Origin: Dokdonia sp. Dokd-P16
Lineage (GTDB): Bacteria > Bacteroidota > Bacteroidia > Flavobacteriales > Flavobacteriaceae
NCBI RefSeq assembly: GCF_003095655.1
Contig: NZ_CP029151.1
Location: 207,501-262,500, forward strand
Reading direction: 5' to 3'
DNA length: 55,000 nt
Part shown: one piece after another, positions 28,431 through 39,049 of the stretch
Numbering within the stretch: the stretch's first letter is position 1
Layout of the letters: every line of letters begins with the position of its first letter
The notes under the pieces: generated by a model
The model's input: only the letters and a program-made list of their open reading frames with translations
What the model was told of the DNA's origin: nothing
Database searches by the model: none
Made by a program: the position numbers and the translations under genes

Positions 28431-28459
28431 AAAAATACCTAATTTCGCTAGGTATTTTT
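28431..28459. promoter_or_regulatory. Inverted repeat between divergent genes
   Basis: An 11-base perfect arm (AAAAATACCTA, 28431-28441) with its complement (28449-28459) and a seven-base loop sits midway between the divergent lipoprotein and proS starts. It is more likely an operator or promoter overlap than a terminator, because no gene ends there. The left arm overlaps a TATTTTTG box on the minus strand (28430-28437). Confidence 0.5.
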
Positions 28460-28499
28460 ACATTCAAATAAACACAACATTTGTGCCAAAACAAGTTTT

Positions 28500-29978
28500 A
28501 TGGGCAAGAACCTCACAAAAAGAAGTGAAGATTATTCTAAATGGTATAATGAATTAGTAGTTCAAGCAGATCTAGCAGAAAACTCAGCGGTGCGCGGCTG
28601 TATGGTTATCAAACCATACGGATATGCTATCTGGGAAAAAATGCAAGCAGAGCTTGATCGTATGTTCAAAGAAACAGGACATGAAAACGCATATTTCCCA
28701 TTATTTGTACCCAAAAGTCTTTTTGAAGCTGAAGAAAAGAATGCAGAAGGCTTTGCAAAGGAATGTGCAGTAGTTACTCACTACAGATTAAAAACAGATC
28801 CTGATAATCCTAGCAAGCTTATTGTTGATCCTAACGCAAAATTAGAGGAAGAACTTATCGTTCGTCCTACTAGTGAAGCTATTATATGGAATACTTATAA
28901 AGGATGGATTCAATCATATAGAGATCTTCCACTATTAATCAACCAATGGGCAAACGTAGTACGCTGGGAAATGCGTACTCGCTTATTCTTAAGGACTGCC
29001 GAATTTTTATGGCAAGAAGGCCATACAGCACACGCTACTAAACAAGAAGCACTAGTTGAGGCAGAATTGATGAATAACATCTATGCAGAATTTGCTGAGA
29101 ATTTCTTAGCCATTCCTGTAGTAAAAGGTGTAAAGACAGAGAGTGAACGTTTTGCTGGTGCAGACGAAACCTTTTGTATCGAAGCCCTTATGCAAGATGG
29201 AAAAGCGCTACAAGCTGGAACATCTCACTTTTTAGGTCAAAATTTCGCAAAAGCGTTTGATGTAAAATTCACCACAAATCAAGGAAAACAAGAGCACGTA
29301 TGGGCTACCTCTTGGGGTGTATCTACACGACTTATGGGAGCTCTTATAATGACGCATAGTGATGACCAAGGACTTGTTTTACCTCCTAATCTCGCTCCTT
29401 TCCAGGTGGTGATTGTTCCAATATATAAAGGACAAGAACAACTGGATGCAATATCTCAAGTGGCAAATGAAATTGTACAAGACCTTAAACTGCACGGAGT
29501 TTCTGTAAAGTTTGATAATCGCGATACTCATAAACCAGGATGGAAATTTAATGAGTATGAGCTCAAGGGTGTTCCTTTAAGAATAGGTATAGGACCTAAA
29601 GACCTTGAGAAACGAACGGTAGAACTTGCAAGAAGAGATACACTGACTAAAGAATTTGTAGCCAAAGAGGATATTGTAGAGACTGTAGTTGACTTATTAA
29701 AGGAAATACAAGAAAACCTATACACTAAGGCAAAAAATTACAGAGACACGCACATAACGCCTGTAAATAACTTTGAGGAATTCAAAGAAGTACTAGAGAC
29801 AAAAGGAGGTTTCTTAAGTGCACACTGGGACGGAACAGAGGAAACAGAAGAGAAAATCAAACAAATAACAAAAGCAACGATAAGATGTATCCCTATGGAT
29901 GCTGTTGAAGAGGAAGGAAAATGCGTTTTTTCTGGTGCTCCTTCAAATCGTAGAGTACTGTTTGCCAAGGCCTATTAA
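28500..29978 (+). CDS. proS: Prolyl-tRNA synthetase, archaeal/eukaryotic type
   Basis: Class II synthetase charging tRNA-Pro. It has 492 residues, matching the short form (type 3) found in archaea, eukaryotes and Bacteroidetes, which lacks the INS editing domain of the E. coli enzyme. [38 protein letters not shown] (motif 2 region, near 120-160) and the anticodon-binding domain from about 290 are complete. The C-terminal zinc-like domain ends with FAKAY. It heads a translation cluster with tRNA-Glu, rpsT and rplS. Confidence 0.97.
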   Translation: MGKNLTKRSEDYSKWYNELVVQADLAENSAVRGCMVIKPYGYAIWEKMQAELDRMFKETGHENAYFPLFVPKSLFEAEEKNAEGFAKECAVVTHYRLKTDPDNPSKLIVDPNAKLEEELIVRPTSEAIIWNTYKGWIQSYRDLPLLINQWANVVRWEMRTRLFLRTAEFLWQEGHTAHATKQEALVEAELMNNIYAEFAENFLAIPVVKGVKTESERFAGADETFCIEALMQDGKALQAGTSHFLGQNFAKAFDVKFTTNQGKQEHVWATSWGVSTRLMGALIMTHSDDQGLVLPPNLAPFQVVIVPIYKGQEQLDAISQVANEIVQDLKLHGVSVKFDNRDTHKPGWKFNEYELKGVPLRIGIGPKDLEKRTVELARRDTLTKEFVAKEDIVETVVDLLKEIQENLYTKAKNYRDTHITPVNNFEEFKEVLETKGGFLSAHWDGTEETEEKIKQITKATIRCIPMDAVEEEGKCVFSGAPSNRRVLFAKAY

Positions 29979-30007
29979 AAAAAATTTGAAAAAAGTTTCA
30001 AATTGGC

Positions 30008-30037
30008 TTGCAACATCTAGAAATATGTTTATTTTTG
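30008..30037 (+). promoter_or_regulatory. tRNA-Glu promoter
   Basis: TTG (30008-30010), 19 bases, then TATTTTTG (30030-30037), followed by CATCCGC. Both spacing and discriminator match the rRNA promoters. It drives the two tRNA-Glu genes. Confidence 0.78.
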
Positions 30038-30062
30038 CATCCGCAATTTAAACGTTGTTCTA

Positions 30063-30134
30063 GGCCCGTTCGTCTATCGGCTAGGACGCATGGTTTTCAT
30101 CCATGTAAGAGGGGTTCGATTCCCCTACGGGCTA
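30063..30134 (+). tRNA. tRNA-Glu (anticodon TTC), copy 1
   Basis: A cloverleaf is visible. The acceptor GGCCCGT pairs with ACGGGCT with one G-T pair, the anticodon stem is CATGG/CCATG with loop TTTTCAT, and the T arm is AGGGG-TTCGATT-CCCCT. The discriminator is A and CCA is not encoded. Confidence 0.96.
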
Positions 30135-30151
30135 CACATTTTGAATTAATG

Positions 30152-30180
30152 AATTCTGAAGTTAACACTTCAGAATTTTT
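30152..30180 (+). terminator. Hairpin between the two tRNA-Glu genes
   Basis: An 11-base perfect stem (30152-30162 with 30067-type partner at 30167-30177) with a TAAC loop is followed by T residues. It resembles a rho-independent terminator but may instead be a processing signal, since a second tRNA follows within three bases. Confidence 0.6.
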
Positions 30181-30182
30181 CT

Positions 30183-30254
30183 GGCCCGTTCGTCTATCGG
30201 CTAGGACGCATGGTTTTCATCCATGTAAGAGGGGTTCGATTCCCCTACGGGCTA
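30183..30254 (+). tRNA. tRNA-Glu (anticodon TTC), copy 2
   Basis: Identical to copy 1 over its full 72 bases; exactly 120 bases downstream of it. Lies 30 bases upstream of the rpsT start codon. Confidence 0.96.
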
Positions 30255-30284
30255 CAATTTTTATAATTACTAGAAAAAACAATA

Positions 30285-30536
30285 ATGGCAAATCACAAGT
30301 CAGCTTTAAAGAGAATTAGAAGCAACGAAGCTAAGCGTCTTAGAAATCGTTACCAACACAGAACGACTCGTAACGCGATCAAAAGACTACGCGATATGAC
30401 TGAGCAAAAAGATGCACAGGCTTTATATCCAGCTGTAGCTTCTATGATTGACAAGTTAGCTAAGCGTAATATCATTCATGATAACAAAGCAGCTAACCTT
30501 AAATCTAAGCTTGCAAAGCACGTAGCAGCGCTATAA
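30285..30536 (+). CDS. rpsT: 30S ribosomal protein S20
   Basis: An 83-residue basic, helical protein binding 16S rRNA. The start MANHKSALKRIRSNEAKRLRN (20-residue conserved N-terminus plus one) is typical. It directly follows tRNA-Glu copy 2, so it may be read from the tRNA promoter. A GU-containing hairpin terminator follows. Confidence 0.97.
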   Translation: MANHKSALKRIRSNEAKRLRNRYQHRTTRNAIKRLRDMTEQKDAQALYPAVASMIDKLAKRNIIHDNKAANLKSKLAKHVAAL

Positions 30537-30558
30537 TAGCACTACGATTATGATATAC

Positions 30559-30594
30559 AGAGAACTTCTATATTTCTATAGGGGTTCTTTTGTT
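30559..30594 (+). terminator. rpsT terminator
   Basis: AGAACTTCTATA pairs with TATAGGGGTTCT (two G-T pairs) around TTTC and is followed by a T-rich stretch. Confidence 0.75.
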
Positions 30595-30621
30595 ATTTAA
30601 GAAGTAGATAAGTATAACTTA

Positions 30622-30636
30622 CGCTTTCGCGAAAGC
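30622..30636. repeat. Dispersed palindrome copy 12
   Basis: CGCTTTCGCGAAAGC in the gap between rpsT and rplS, after the rpsT terminator. The rest of this gap (to 30763) holds the rplS leader, with a possible TTAGG/CCTAA pairing (near 30695 and 30731). Confidence 0.88.
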
Positions 30637-30763
30637 AAAACCTCTCTACTACTTTTACATATTAAGATTAATACCGCAAGAAATTCTTGCAACTGATTAG
30701 GCTAACCTCTGACGATGTTCGTGAATGTTGCCCTAACGTAAAACCACTTTAATATCCATAGAA

Positions 30764-31117
30764 ATGGAAGATTTAGTAAAATTCGTACAAGACGAATTCA
30801 TCCCAAAAAACGATTTCCCAACTTTTTCAGCAGGAGATACAATTACTGTATTTTATGAAATTAAGGAAGGTGAAAAAAGTAGAACACAGTTCTTTAGAGG
30901 AGTTGTGATTCAATTAAGAGGAACTGGAAGAACTCAAACATTTACAATCCGTAAAATGTCTGGTACTGTTGGTGTGGAACGTGTATTCCCACTTAACCTT
31001 CCTGCTATCCAAAAGATTGAAATAAACAAGAAAGGTATTGTACGTCGTGCACGTATCTTTTACTTTAGAGGTCTTACTGGTAAGAAAGCTCGTATTAAAG
31101 AAAGACGTGGAGCTTAA
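30764..31117 (+). CDS. rplS: 50S ribosomal protein L19
   Basis: A 117-residue protein at the 30S-50S interface. FSAGDTITVFYEIKEGEK, RTQFFRGVVIQLRGTGRTQTF (near 45-65) and the C-terminal KKARIKERR are standard. It has its own leader after the rpsT terminator and ends at a strong terminator. Confidence 0.97.
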   Translation: MEDLVKFVQDEFIPKNDFPTFSAGDTITVFYEIKEGEKSRTQFFRGVVIQLRGTGRTQTFTIRKMSGTVGVERVFPLNLPAIQKIEINKKGIVRRARIFYFRGLTGKKARIKERRGA

Positions 31118-31135
31118 GCTACCACAATATATTAT

Positions 31136-31170
31136 CAAAAAGCTCCATCATAACGATGGAGCTTTTTTTT
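31136..31170 (+). terminator. rplS terminator
   Basis: A stem of AAGCTCCATC with GATGGAGCTT around ATAAC is followed by eight T. The gene-free stretch from here to 31641 shows no other gene and no tRNA; only the icd promoter near its end is evident. Confidence 0.92.
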
Positions 31171-31554
31171 TGAACATATGTTAGGATACAAACATCTTAA
31201 AAAAGATAAATATTATACACACATCTACATTTGCATTGGAATAATATGGATTCATTAATCAAGTAAACTACTGTTGTCATCTTTCGAACTAATTAGAATC
31301 TTTCCGTAATAGTTGACAAGAAGTTCAAAGTCATCCCCTTCTCCTCAAACTTAATCTCCCTCCTTAAATACTACACATCAAACATAGTTATTAGCACTAC
31401 AGCTTTGTAACACACCTAAATGTCAAGGCCACCTTTATACTTTATATAACTTCTAAAAAAGCATTATTCATCCCTCTTAATTAATTAAATGAATTCAATG
31501 TGTACTTAAATACAATATTCTTAATAATTCTAAGTGCATTCGCACACCTAAGCA

Positions 31555-31586
31555 TTGCAAGTAACCTTAGTGATTTGGTATATTTG
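31555..31586 (+). promoter_or_regulatory. icd promoter
   Basis: TTG (31555-31557), 21 bases, then TATATTTG (31579-31586). This predicts a leader of about 50 bases. Confidence 0.65.
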
Positions 31587-31641
31587 CTAGGCTCGACTTA
31601 CGAGTGATTTTCAAAAGATTTACTAAACAAATACCTTCTAA

Positions 31642-33864
<2,223 letters not shown>

Positions 33865-33871
33865 ATTATAA

Positions 33872-33887
33872 CGCTTTCGCGAAAGCG
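33872..33887. repeat. Dispersed palindrome copy 13
   Basis: Perfect 16-mer seven bases after the icd stop codon and before its terminator. Confidence 0.9.
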
Positions 33888-33901
33888 TACAAAATCACTT
33901 A

Positions 33902-33940
33902 AAAGCCTCTTCTAGACAGAAGAGGCTTTCATTTTTTTTA
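33902..33940 (+). terminator. icd terminator
   Basis: A stem of AAAGCCTCTTCT with AGAAGAGGCTTT around AGAC is followed by CA and a T-run. Confidence 0.92.
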
Positions 33941-33987
33941 ACAAGTTTAATTAAAGAATTGTGGTTAGCTTTACTCAAAACTATAAC

Positions 33988-36366
33988 ATGAAAAAGTTCT
34001 TTACTTTACTCTTTCTCATAGGGGTTACTCAGCTTTCATTGAGTCAAGAAAAGTATACACTAAGTGGCACAATCACCGATAGCTCAAGTAATGAAACGCT
34101 CATAGGTGTAAGTATATTATTTCCAAAATTAAGCGATGGTGTAGTTACAAATTCTTATGGATTCTATTCCATAACACTACCCGAAGGAACCTACCAGCTA
34201 CAAATAAGCTATCTAGGATTTAAAGATGTTATTGAAACGGTTAATCTTACAAGTGATATACGTCGCAATGTTAAACTAACACCTTCTGAAGAGCTACTCA
34301 ACGAAGTCGTTATAGAAGAAAAAGTAGAACGAGTACGTATACGCAAACCTCAAATGAGTGTAAATGCACTGAGCGCTGCGACTATCAAACAGATTCCCGT
34401 AGTACTGGGAGAGGCAGATGTAATTAAAGCTATTTTATTACTCCCAGGAGTTACAAGTGCTGGCGAAGGTGCTTCTGGGTTTAACGTGCGTGGTGGTGCG
34501 GCAGATCAAAATTTAATATTACTTGATGAGGCTACCATATTCAACTCCTCTCACCTCTTCGGGTTCTTTTCAGTATTTAATCCTGATGCGATTAAAGATT
34601 TAAAGCTATATAAAGGCGGAATCCCTGCACGTTATGGTGGTCGCGTTTCTTCTGTATTAGATATTTATCAAAAAGAAGGAAATAGTAAAAATGTAAAAGT
34701 AAGCGGAGGAATAGGCGCTGTAGCGAGTAGATTACTTGTAGAAGGACCTATTGTAAAGGACAAAGCTGCGTTTCTACTAGGAGGAAGAGCATCATATGCT
34801 CATTTATTTTTACCCTTATTTGACATAGACAACAAGGCATACTTTTATGACCTCAACACTAAGATTAACTACAATATAAATGACAACAATAGCTTGTACC
34901 TCTCTGGATACTTCGGCAGGGACCTCTTTAGTATAGATGATAGTTTTAAAAATGTTTATGGAAATGCCGTAGGAAACTTACGATGGAATCATATTTTTTC
35001 TGATAAATTATTTTCTAACGCCTCCTTAATATACAGCGACTATTATTATGGTTTAGACCTTGACTTTGTAGGCTTTGAGTGGAATTCTGGCATCAATAAC
35101 ATTAACCTCAAGTATGATCTTACTCATTACTTAAATGATAAAATGAAGATTTACTCTGGGATTAATAATCTATACTACACCTTTAATCCTGGTCGCATAA
35201 AACCTAATGGCCCAGATTCTGGTATTATAGAAGAACAACTCACAAAGAAGTATGCAAATGAGTTTGCTGCATATGTAGATATCGAACACAAATTATCAAA
35301 AGATCTCACCGTTGAGTATGGGTTACGTTATAGTAATTTTACCCGCCTTGGCCAAGATGAAATTAATATATATAGAGATAATCAACCTATTACTTTTGAT
35401 CCATTTTTATTAATTTATAAAAGTGAAGATCCTATTGGAACAGATACTTCACTATCAAGAAGCGATAAGCTAGCTACCTTTAACTCACTAGAGCCCCGTA
35501 TTGCCGCATCTTATGCCTTTAATGACGACACCTCTATAAAAGCAAGTTACACAAGACTTGTTCAATATCTTCACTTATTATCAAATACAAGCTCCCCTAC
35601 TCCTCTAGATATATGGACACCTAGTGGACAATTTGTACAACCTCAAAAACTAGATCAATATGCGCTAGGTTATTTTAAAAACTTTGAAGTAAAAGACACA
35701 GAGTACACCCTAGAAACTGAGGCTTTTTATAAGAATATAGATGGTAGAGTGGATTATATTGATGGCGCACAACTTATCGCAAATGACGCCATCGAGCAGG
35801 TAATATTACAGGGCGAAGCAAGAGCCTACGGCCTAGAGTTTTTATTAAGGAAAAATGATGGTGATCTTAAAGGATTTATAGCGTACACACTCTCAAAATC
35901 TGAACAACGCACTCCGGGCAGAAATGAAAATGAGTTAGGTATTAATAGAGGACAGTGGTATAACACACCTTATGACAAAACTCATGACATCTCTATGAAT
36001 CTAAGCTATGAACTCAGTAAGAAATGGAAATTTGGTAGTAACTTCCTTTTTCAAACTGGACAGCCTACAAATTTCCCTGTAGGACAATTTGAGTTCCAAG
36101 GAATAGTAATCCCTACCTATGGTCCTCGCAATGAACAACGACTCCCATCTTACCACAGGCTAGACTTAAGTGCAACATTAACTCCTAGTGCAAATGAAGG
36201 TCGCTCATGGAAATCCGAGTGGATTTTTAGTCTTTATAATGCCTATAATCGTCGCAATGCAGCTTCAATCAACTTTAGGCAAAACGCAGAAACTGGAAAT
36301 AATGAAGCTATTAGGACTTCTATTTTTGGGGCAATACCTGCAGTAACATATAATTTCAAATTTTAA
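33988..36366 (+). CDS. TonB-dependent receptor with carboxypeptidase-regulatory-like domain
   Basis: A 792-residue outer-membrane receptor. The signal peptide is residues 1-19 (ending SLSQ). A CarboxypepD_reg-like beta domain follows (about 24-105, with SGTITDSSSNETLIGVSI). The plug has LPGVTSAGEGASGFNVRGGAADQN (split at 155-178) and the barrel has terminal aromatic residue Phe. The start is the ATG at 33988; a GTG 27 bases upstream would spoil the signal peptide. It is paired with the DUF4249 lipoprotein gene four bases downstream, a common Bacteroidetes import pair. The ligand is unknown. Confidence 0.94.
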   Translation: MKKFFTLLFLIGVTQLSLSQEKYTLSGTITDSSSNETLIGVSILFPKLSDGVVTNSYGFYSITLPEGTYQLQISYLGFKDVIETVNLTSDIRRNVKLTPSEELLNEVVIEEKVERVRIRKPQMSVNALSAATIKQIPVVLGEADVIKAILLLPGVTSAGEGASGFNVRGGAADQNLILLDEATIFNSSHLFGFFSVFNPDAIKDLKLYKGGIPARYGGRVSSVLDIYQKEGNSKNVKVSGGIGAVASRLLVEGPIVKDKAAFLLGGRASYAHLFLPLFDIDNKAYFYDLNTKINYNINDNNSLYLSGYFGRDLFSIDDSFKNVYGNAVGNLRWNHIFSDKLFSNASLIYSDYYYGLDLDFVGFEWNSGINNINLKYDLTHYLNDKMKIYSGINNLYYTFNPGRIKPNGPDSGIIEEQLTKKYANEFAAYVDIEHKLSKDLTVEYGLRYSNFTRLGQDEINIYRDNQPITFDPFLLIYKSEDPIGTDTSLSRSDKLATFNSLEPRIAASYAFNDDTSIKASYTRLVQYLHLLSNTSSPTPLDIWTPSGQFVQPQKLDQYALGYFKNFEVKDTEYTLETEAFYKNIDGRVDYIDGAQLIANDAIEQVILQGEARAYGLEFLLRKNDGDLKGFIAYTLSKSEQRTPGRNENELGINRGQWYNTPYDKTHDISMNLSYELSKKWKFGSNFLFQTGQPTNFPVGQFEFQGIVIPTYGPRNEQRLPSYHRLDLSATLTPSANEGRSWKSEWIFSLYNAYNRRNAASINFRQNAETGNNEAIRTSIFGAIPAVTYNFKF

Positions 36367-36370
36367 GAAT

Positions 36371-37264
36371 ATGAAATATTTATTTTCTATCCTCATACTG
36401 CTTTTCATCGCTACTTCTTGTGAAGACGTAGTAGATGTAGATCTAGAAAACGAAGAGCCAAGACTTATAGTAGATGCCCTTATTAGAATTGATACAGCAC
36501 AAAATCTAACAGATGCAACCATAAAGGTTTCTTTATCATCTTCATTTTTTGGAGCTATTGAACCTGCCTCAATAGAAAATCTAGAATTAAGAAAAGAAGA
36601 CGATGGCAGCACTGTTCCCTATGAAGCCATTCCTGGGTCACCTGGAATGTATCGCCCTTTCAGCACGACAACTTCTCCTGTGTCAGATAATAAAATTGTC
36701 ACTAACTGGCTCGTAGATGATAGTGAGTTTCTATTATATGTAACCTATCAAGATCAGCTATACCTAGCAAGAACTTCATTTGCGCCTTCTTCTCCTATTG
36801 ATTCTGTTACTCAGGGCGATGGAGGACTATTTGATGAAGATGATAAAGAAGTTATTGTGGCATTTACAGATATTGAAGCTCAAGAAAACTATTATATTTT
36901 TGACTTCGGGTTCAATGAATTCTTACCTACAGAAGATCGATTTTACGAGGGTCAGCAATTTGAATTCTCTTATTTTTATGATGCAGAAGATACCGGTATA
37001 GCAACGGGAGACGAAGTAAACATCAGTATTCTAGGAGCTACAGAAGACTTTTTCAACTACATGAACGGACTTGTTGAACAGAGTCAGCAAGGAGATAATG
37101 GACCTTTTCAAACTCCTACCGCCACCGTAAGAGGAAACTTTCTCAATGTGACTGACATAGATAATATAGACCAGTTTGATAATGTAAATAGACCAGATGC
37201 TTTTATCTTAGGCTACTTCTCGTTATCACAAGAATTTACAACCAGCTTCGTTATAGAAGAGTAA
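36371..37264 (+). CDS. DUF4249 family lipoprotein
   Basis: A 297-residue protein. Signal MKYLFSILILLFIATSC gives a lipoprotein (Cys17). EPRLIVDALI and the later VSLSSSFFG segments match DUF4249, a family usually encoded directly after a TonB-dependent receptor, as here (four-base gap). By analogy with SusD-like partners it may sit at the surface and assist the receptor; no ligand is indicated. Confidence 0.9.
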   Translation: MKYLFSILILLFIATSCEDVVDVDLENEEPRLIVDALIRIDTAQNLTDATIKVSLSSSFFGAIEPASIENLELRKEDDGSTVPYEAIPGSPGMYRPFSTTTSPVSDNKIVTNWLVDDSEFLLYVTYQDQLYLARTSFAPSSPIDSVTQGDGGLFDEDDKEVIVAFTDIEAQENYYIFDFGFNEFLPTEDRFYEGQQFEFSYFYDAEDTGIATGDEVNISILGATEDFFNYMNGLVEQSQQGDNGPFQTPTATVRGNFLNVTDIDNIDQFDNVNRPDAFILGYFSLSQEFTTSFVIEE

Positions 37265-37275
37265 TTTTCTTTTTA

Positions 37276-37291
37276 CGCTTTCGCGAAAGCG
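37276..37291. repeat. Dispersed palindrome copy 14
   Basis: Perfect 16-mer 11 bases after the DUF4249 stop, in the short gap before the M23 peptidase gene. Confidence 0.9.
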
Positions 37292-37348
37292 TACTAATAA
37301 CATACATCGACATTTTATTTTATTACTTGATTACCTACATTAGCCTTT

Positions 37349-39049
37349 ATGATTAAAAGTATCTTATCCTTTACATTATTTATAGTTACAAGCACTCTTC
37401 TATTTTCACAGCAAGATGTACCTCAAGACTATTTTGTTAATCCGCTGGACGGACAGCTTGTCCTTGCTGGAAGTTTTGGAGAGTTGAGGAGTAATCACTT
37501 TCATAGTGGTTTAGATTTAAAAACACAAAGAAGAGAAGGACTTCCAGTTTATGCATCTGCGGCTGGTACGGTTACACGCATTAAGATATCGCACTACGGT
37601 TATGGGAAGGCCATTTATGTTACTCATCCTAATGGATACACTACCGTTTACGGACACCTGCAGAAATTCTGTGATGAGATAGAAGAATATGTAAAAAATG
37701 CACAGTATAAAAAGGAAAGCTTTGAGATAGAGCTTTTCCCTAAAAAGGGCGAACTAGAAATAGGTCAAGGTGAGATTCTAGCATATAGTGGTAACACTGG
37801 AAGCAGCGGCGGACCGCATTTACATTTTGAAATAAGAGATGCAAATGAACGCCCTATGAATCCATTTTTATTTGGACTTACAGCAAAAGACACGCGTAAA
37901 CCTACTATTAATGAGCTACGCGCGTACCCTGTGGGAGAAAATGCATCTATTAATCAAAATGCAAATCCAGTATCTGTGAGACTTACACAGAAGCCTGATG
38001 GCAGCTACCTTGCCGAAAATATCAATGCACATGGAGAAATAGGTTTTGCAATAGGCACCATAGACCAGCAAGATCTAGCAAATAATAAAAATGGCATATA
38101 TGCTATTACCACAGCTGTTAATGGTCAAGAAAACTTTGAAGTAACTATGGATAAATTTTCATTTGCAGAGACTCGCTATCTCAACCGAATGATTGATTAC
38201 AGTCTATATAAAGACAAGCGTAAACGTGTTCAAAAATTATTTATAGAAAAAAACAATCCTTTGAGCATCTACACTAAGCAAGTGGATAATGGGATACTGA
38301 ATATAGTAGATAGCCTCTCTTATCAATATCAAATAAATGTACGTGACTATGCAGGTAATAATGTAATCATTAATGTACCTATCACAGGCAAAAAAGAAAC
38401 GATACCACCTGCTGACAAAAGTGAAATAGAAGATTATGTCTATAGTGATCAAGGATACACGTATAATGATGGTAAATTTGAAGTGTATATACCAAAAGGA
38501 GCGTTATACGAAGACACTTTTCTCAACTTAAAAACAGAAGGGGATAAACTTACACTGCACGAAGATTTAATCCCGGTACATAAAAACATCGCTATCTCTT
38601 ATGACTTGTCTAGTTACAATGAAGAAGACCGAGATAAACTATATTTAGGTAGAATAGGATACAAAGGAGACGTTTATTATAGCAATACAAGAATTAAAGA
38701 TAATAAGCTACAGATAAGCACTCGTATATTGGGCGACTATACAATAGGAAAAGATACGGATTCACCAATCGTAAAAGCTGTAAATATTACAAAGGGAAAA
38801 TGGATGTCAAAATACAGATATCTCAAGTTTGAAATAACAGATCTTACTAGCGGCATTAAAGGCTATAGGGCTACTGTAAATGGCAAGTATATTCTATTCG
38901 AGTATGACCCAAAGACTAAACTCCTTACTCATGACTTTAATGACAAGGTGGTAACAGACACAGAAAACAACTTAAAACTAATCGTAACTGACAATGTAGG
39001 AAATAACACTACATTTGAAACTACCTTCTTTAGAAAATCTGCCTTTTGA
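37349..39049 (+). CDS. M23 family metallopeptidase (exported)
   Basis: A 566-residue protein with signal peptide 1-20. The LytM/M23 domain comes first: HFHSGLDLKT gives His52 and Asp56 as zinc ligands, and GPHLHFE gives His157 and His159. The long C-terminal part (about 180-566) is beta-rich and unassigned. The complete zinc site suggests an active peptidoglycan or glycylglycine endopeptidase in the periplasm. The stop overlaps the next receptor gene by four bases, so they are translationally coupled. Confidence 0.9.
   Translation: MIKSILSFTLFIVTSTLLFSQQDVPQDYFVNPLDGQLVLAGSFGELRSNHFHSGLDLKTQRREGLPVYASAAGTVTRIKISHYGYGKAIYVTHPNGYTTVYGHLQKFCDEIEEYVKNAQYKKESFEIELFPKKGELEIGQGEILAYSGNTGSSGGPHLHFEIRDANERPMNPFLFGLTAKDTRKPTINELRAYPVGENASINQNANPVSVRLTQKPDGSYLAENINAHGEIGFAIGTIDQQDLANNKNGIYAITTAVNGQENFEVTMDKFSFAETRYLNRMIDYSLYKDKRKRVQKLFIEKNNPLSIYTKQVDNGILNIVDSLSYQYQINVRDYAGNNVIINVPITGKKETIPPADKSEIEDYVYSDQGYTYNDGKFEVYIPKGALYEDTFLNLKTEGDKLTLHEDLIPVHKNIAISYDLSSYNEEDRDKLYLGRIGYKGDVYYSNTRIKDNKLQISTRILGDYTIGKDTDSPIVKAVNITKGKWMSKYRYLKFEITDLTSGIKGYRATVNGKYILFEYDPKTKLLTHDFNDKVVTDTENNLKLIVTDNVGNNTTFETTFFRKSAF

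Noticed and set aside
29247-29261. ATTTCGCAAAAGCG in proS as a palindrome copy
   Set aside because: The central CGCG is lost; it may be a decayed copy but is not counted.
30008-30319. 103-codon frame across the two tRNA-Glu genes
   Set aside because: It contains a repeated peptide only because the tRNA gene is duplicated; it overlaps rpsT.
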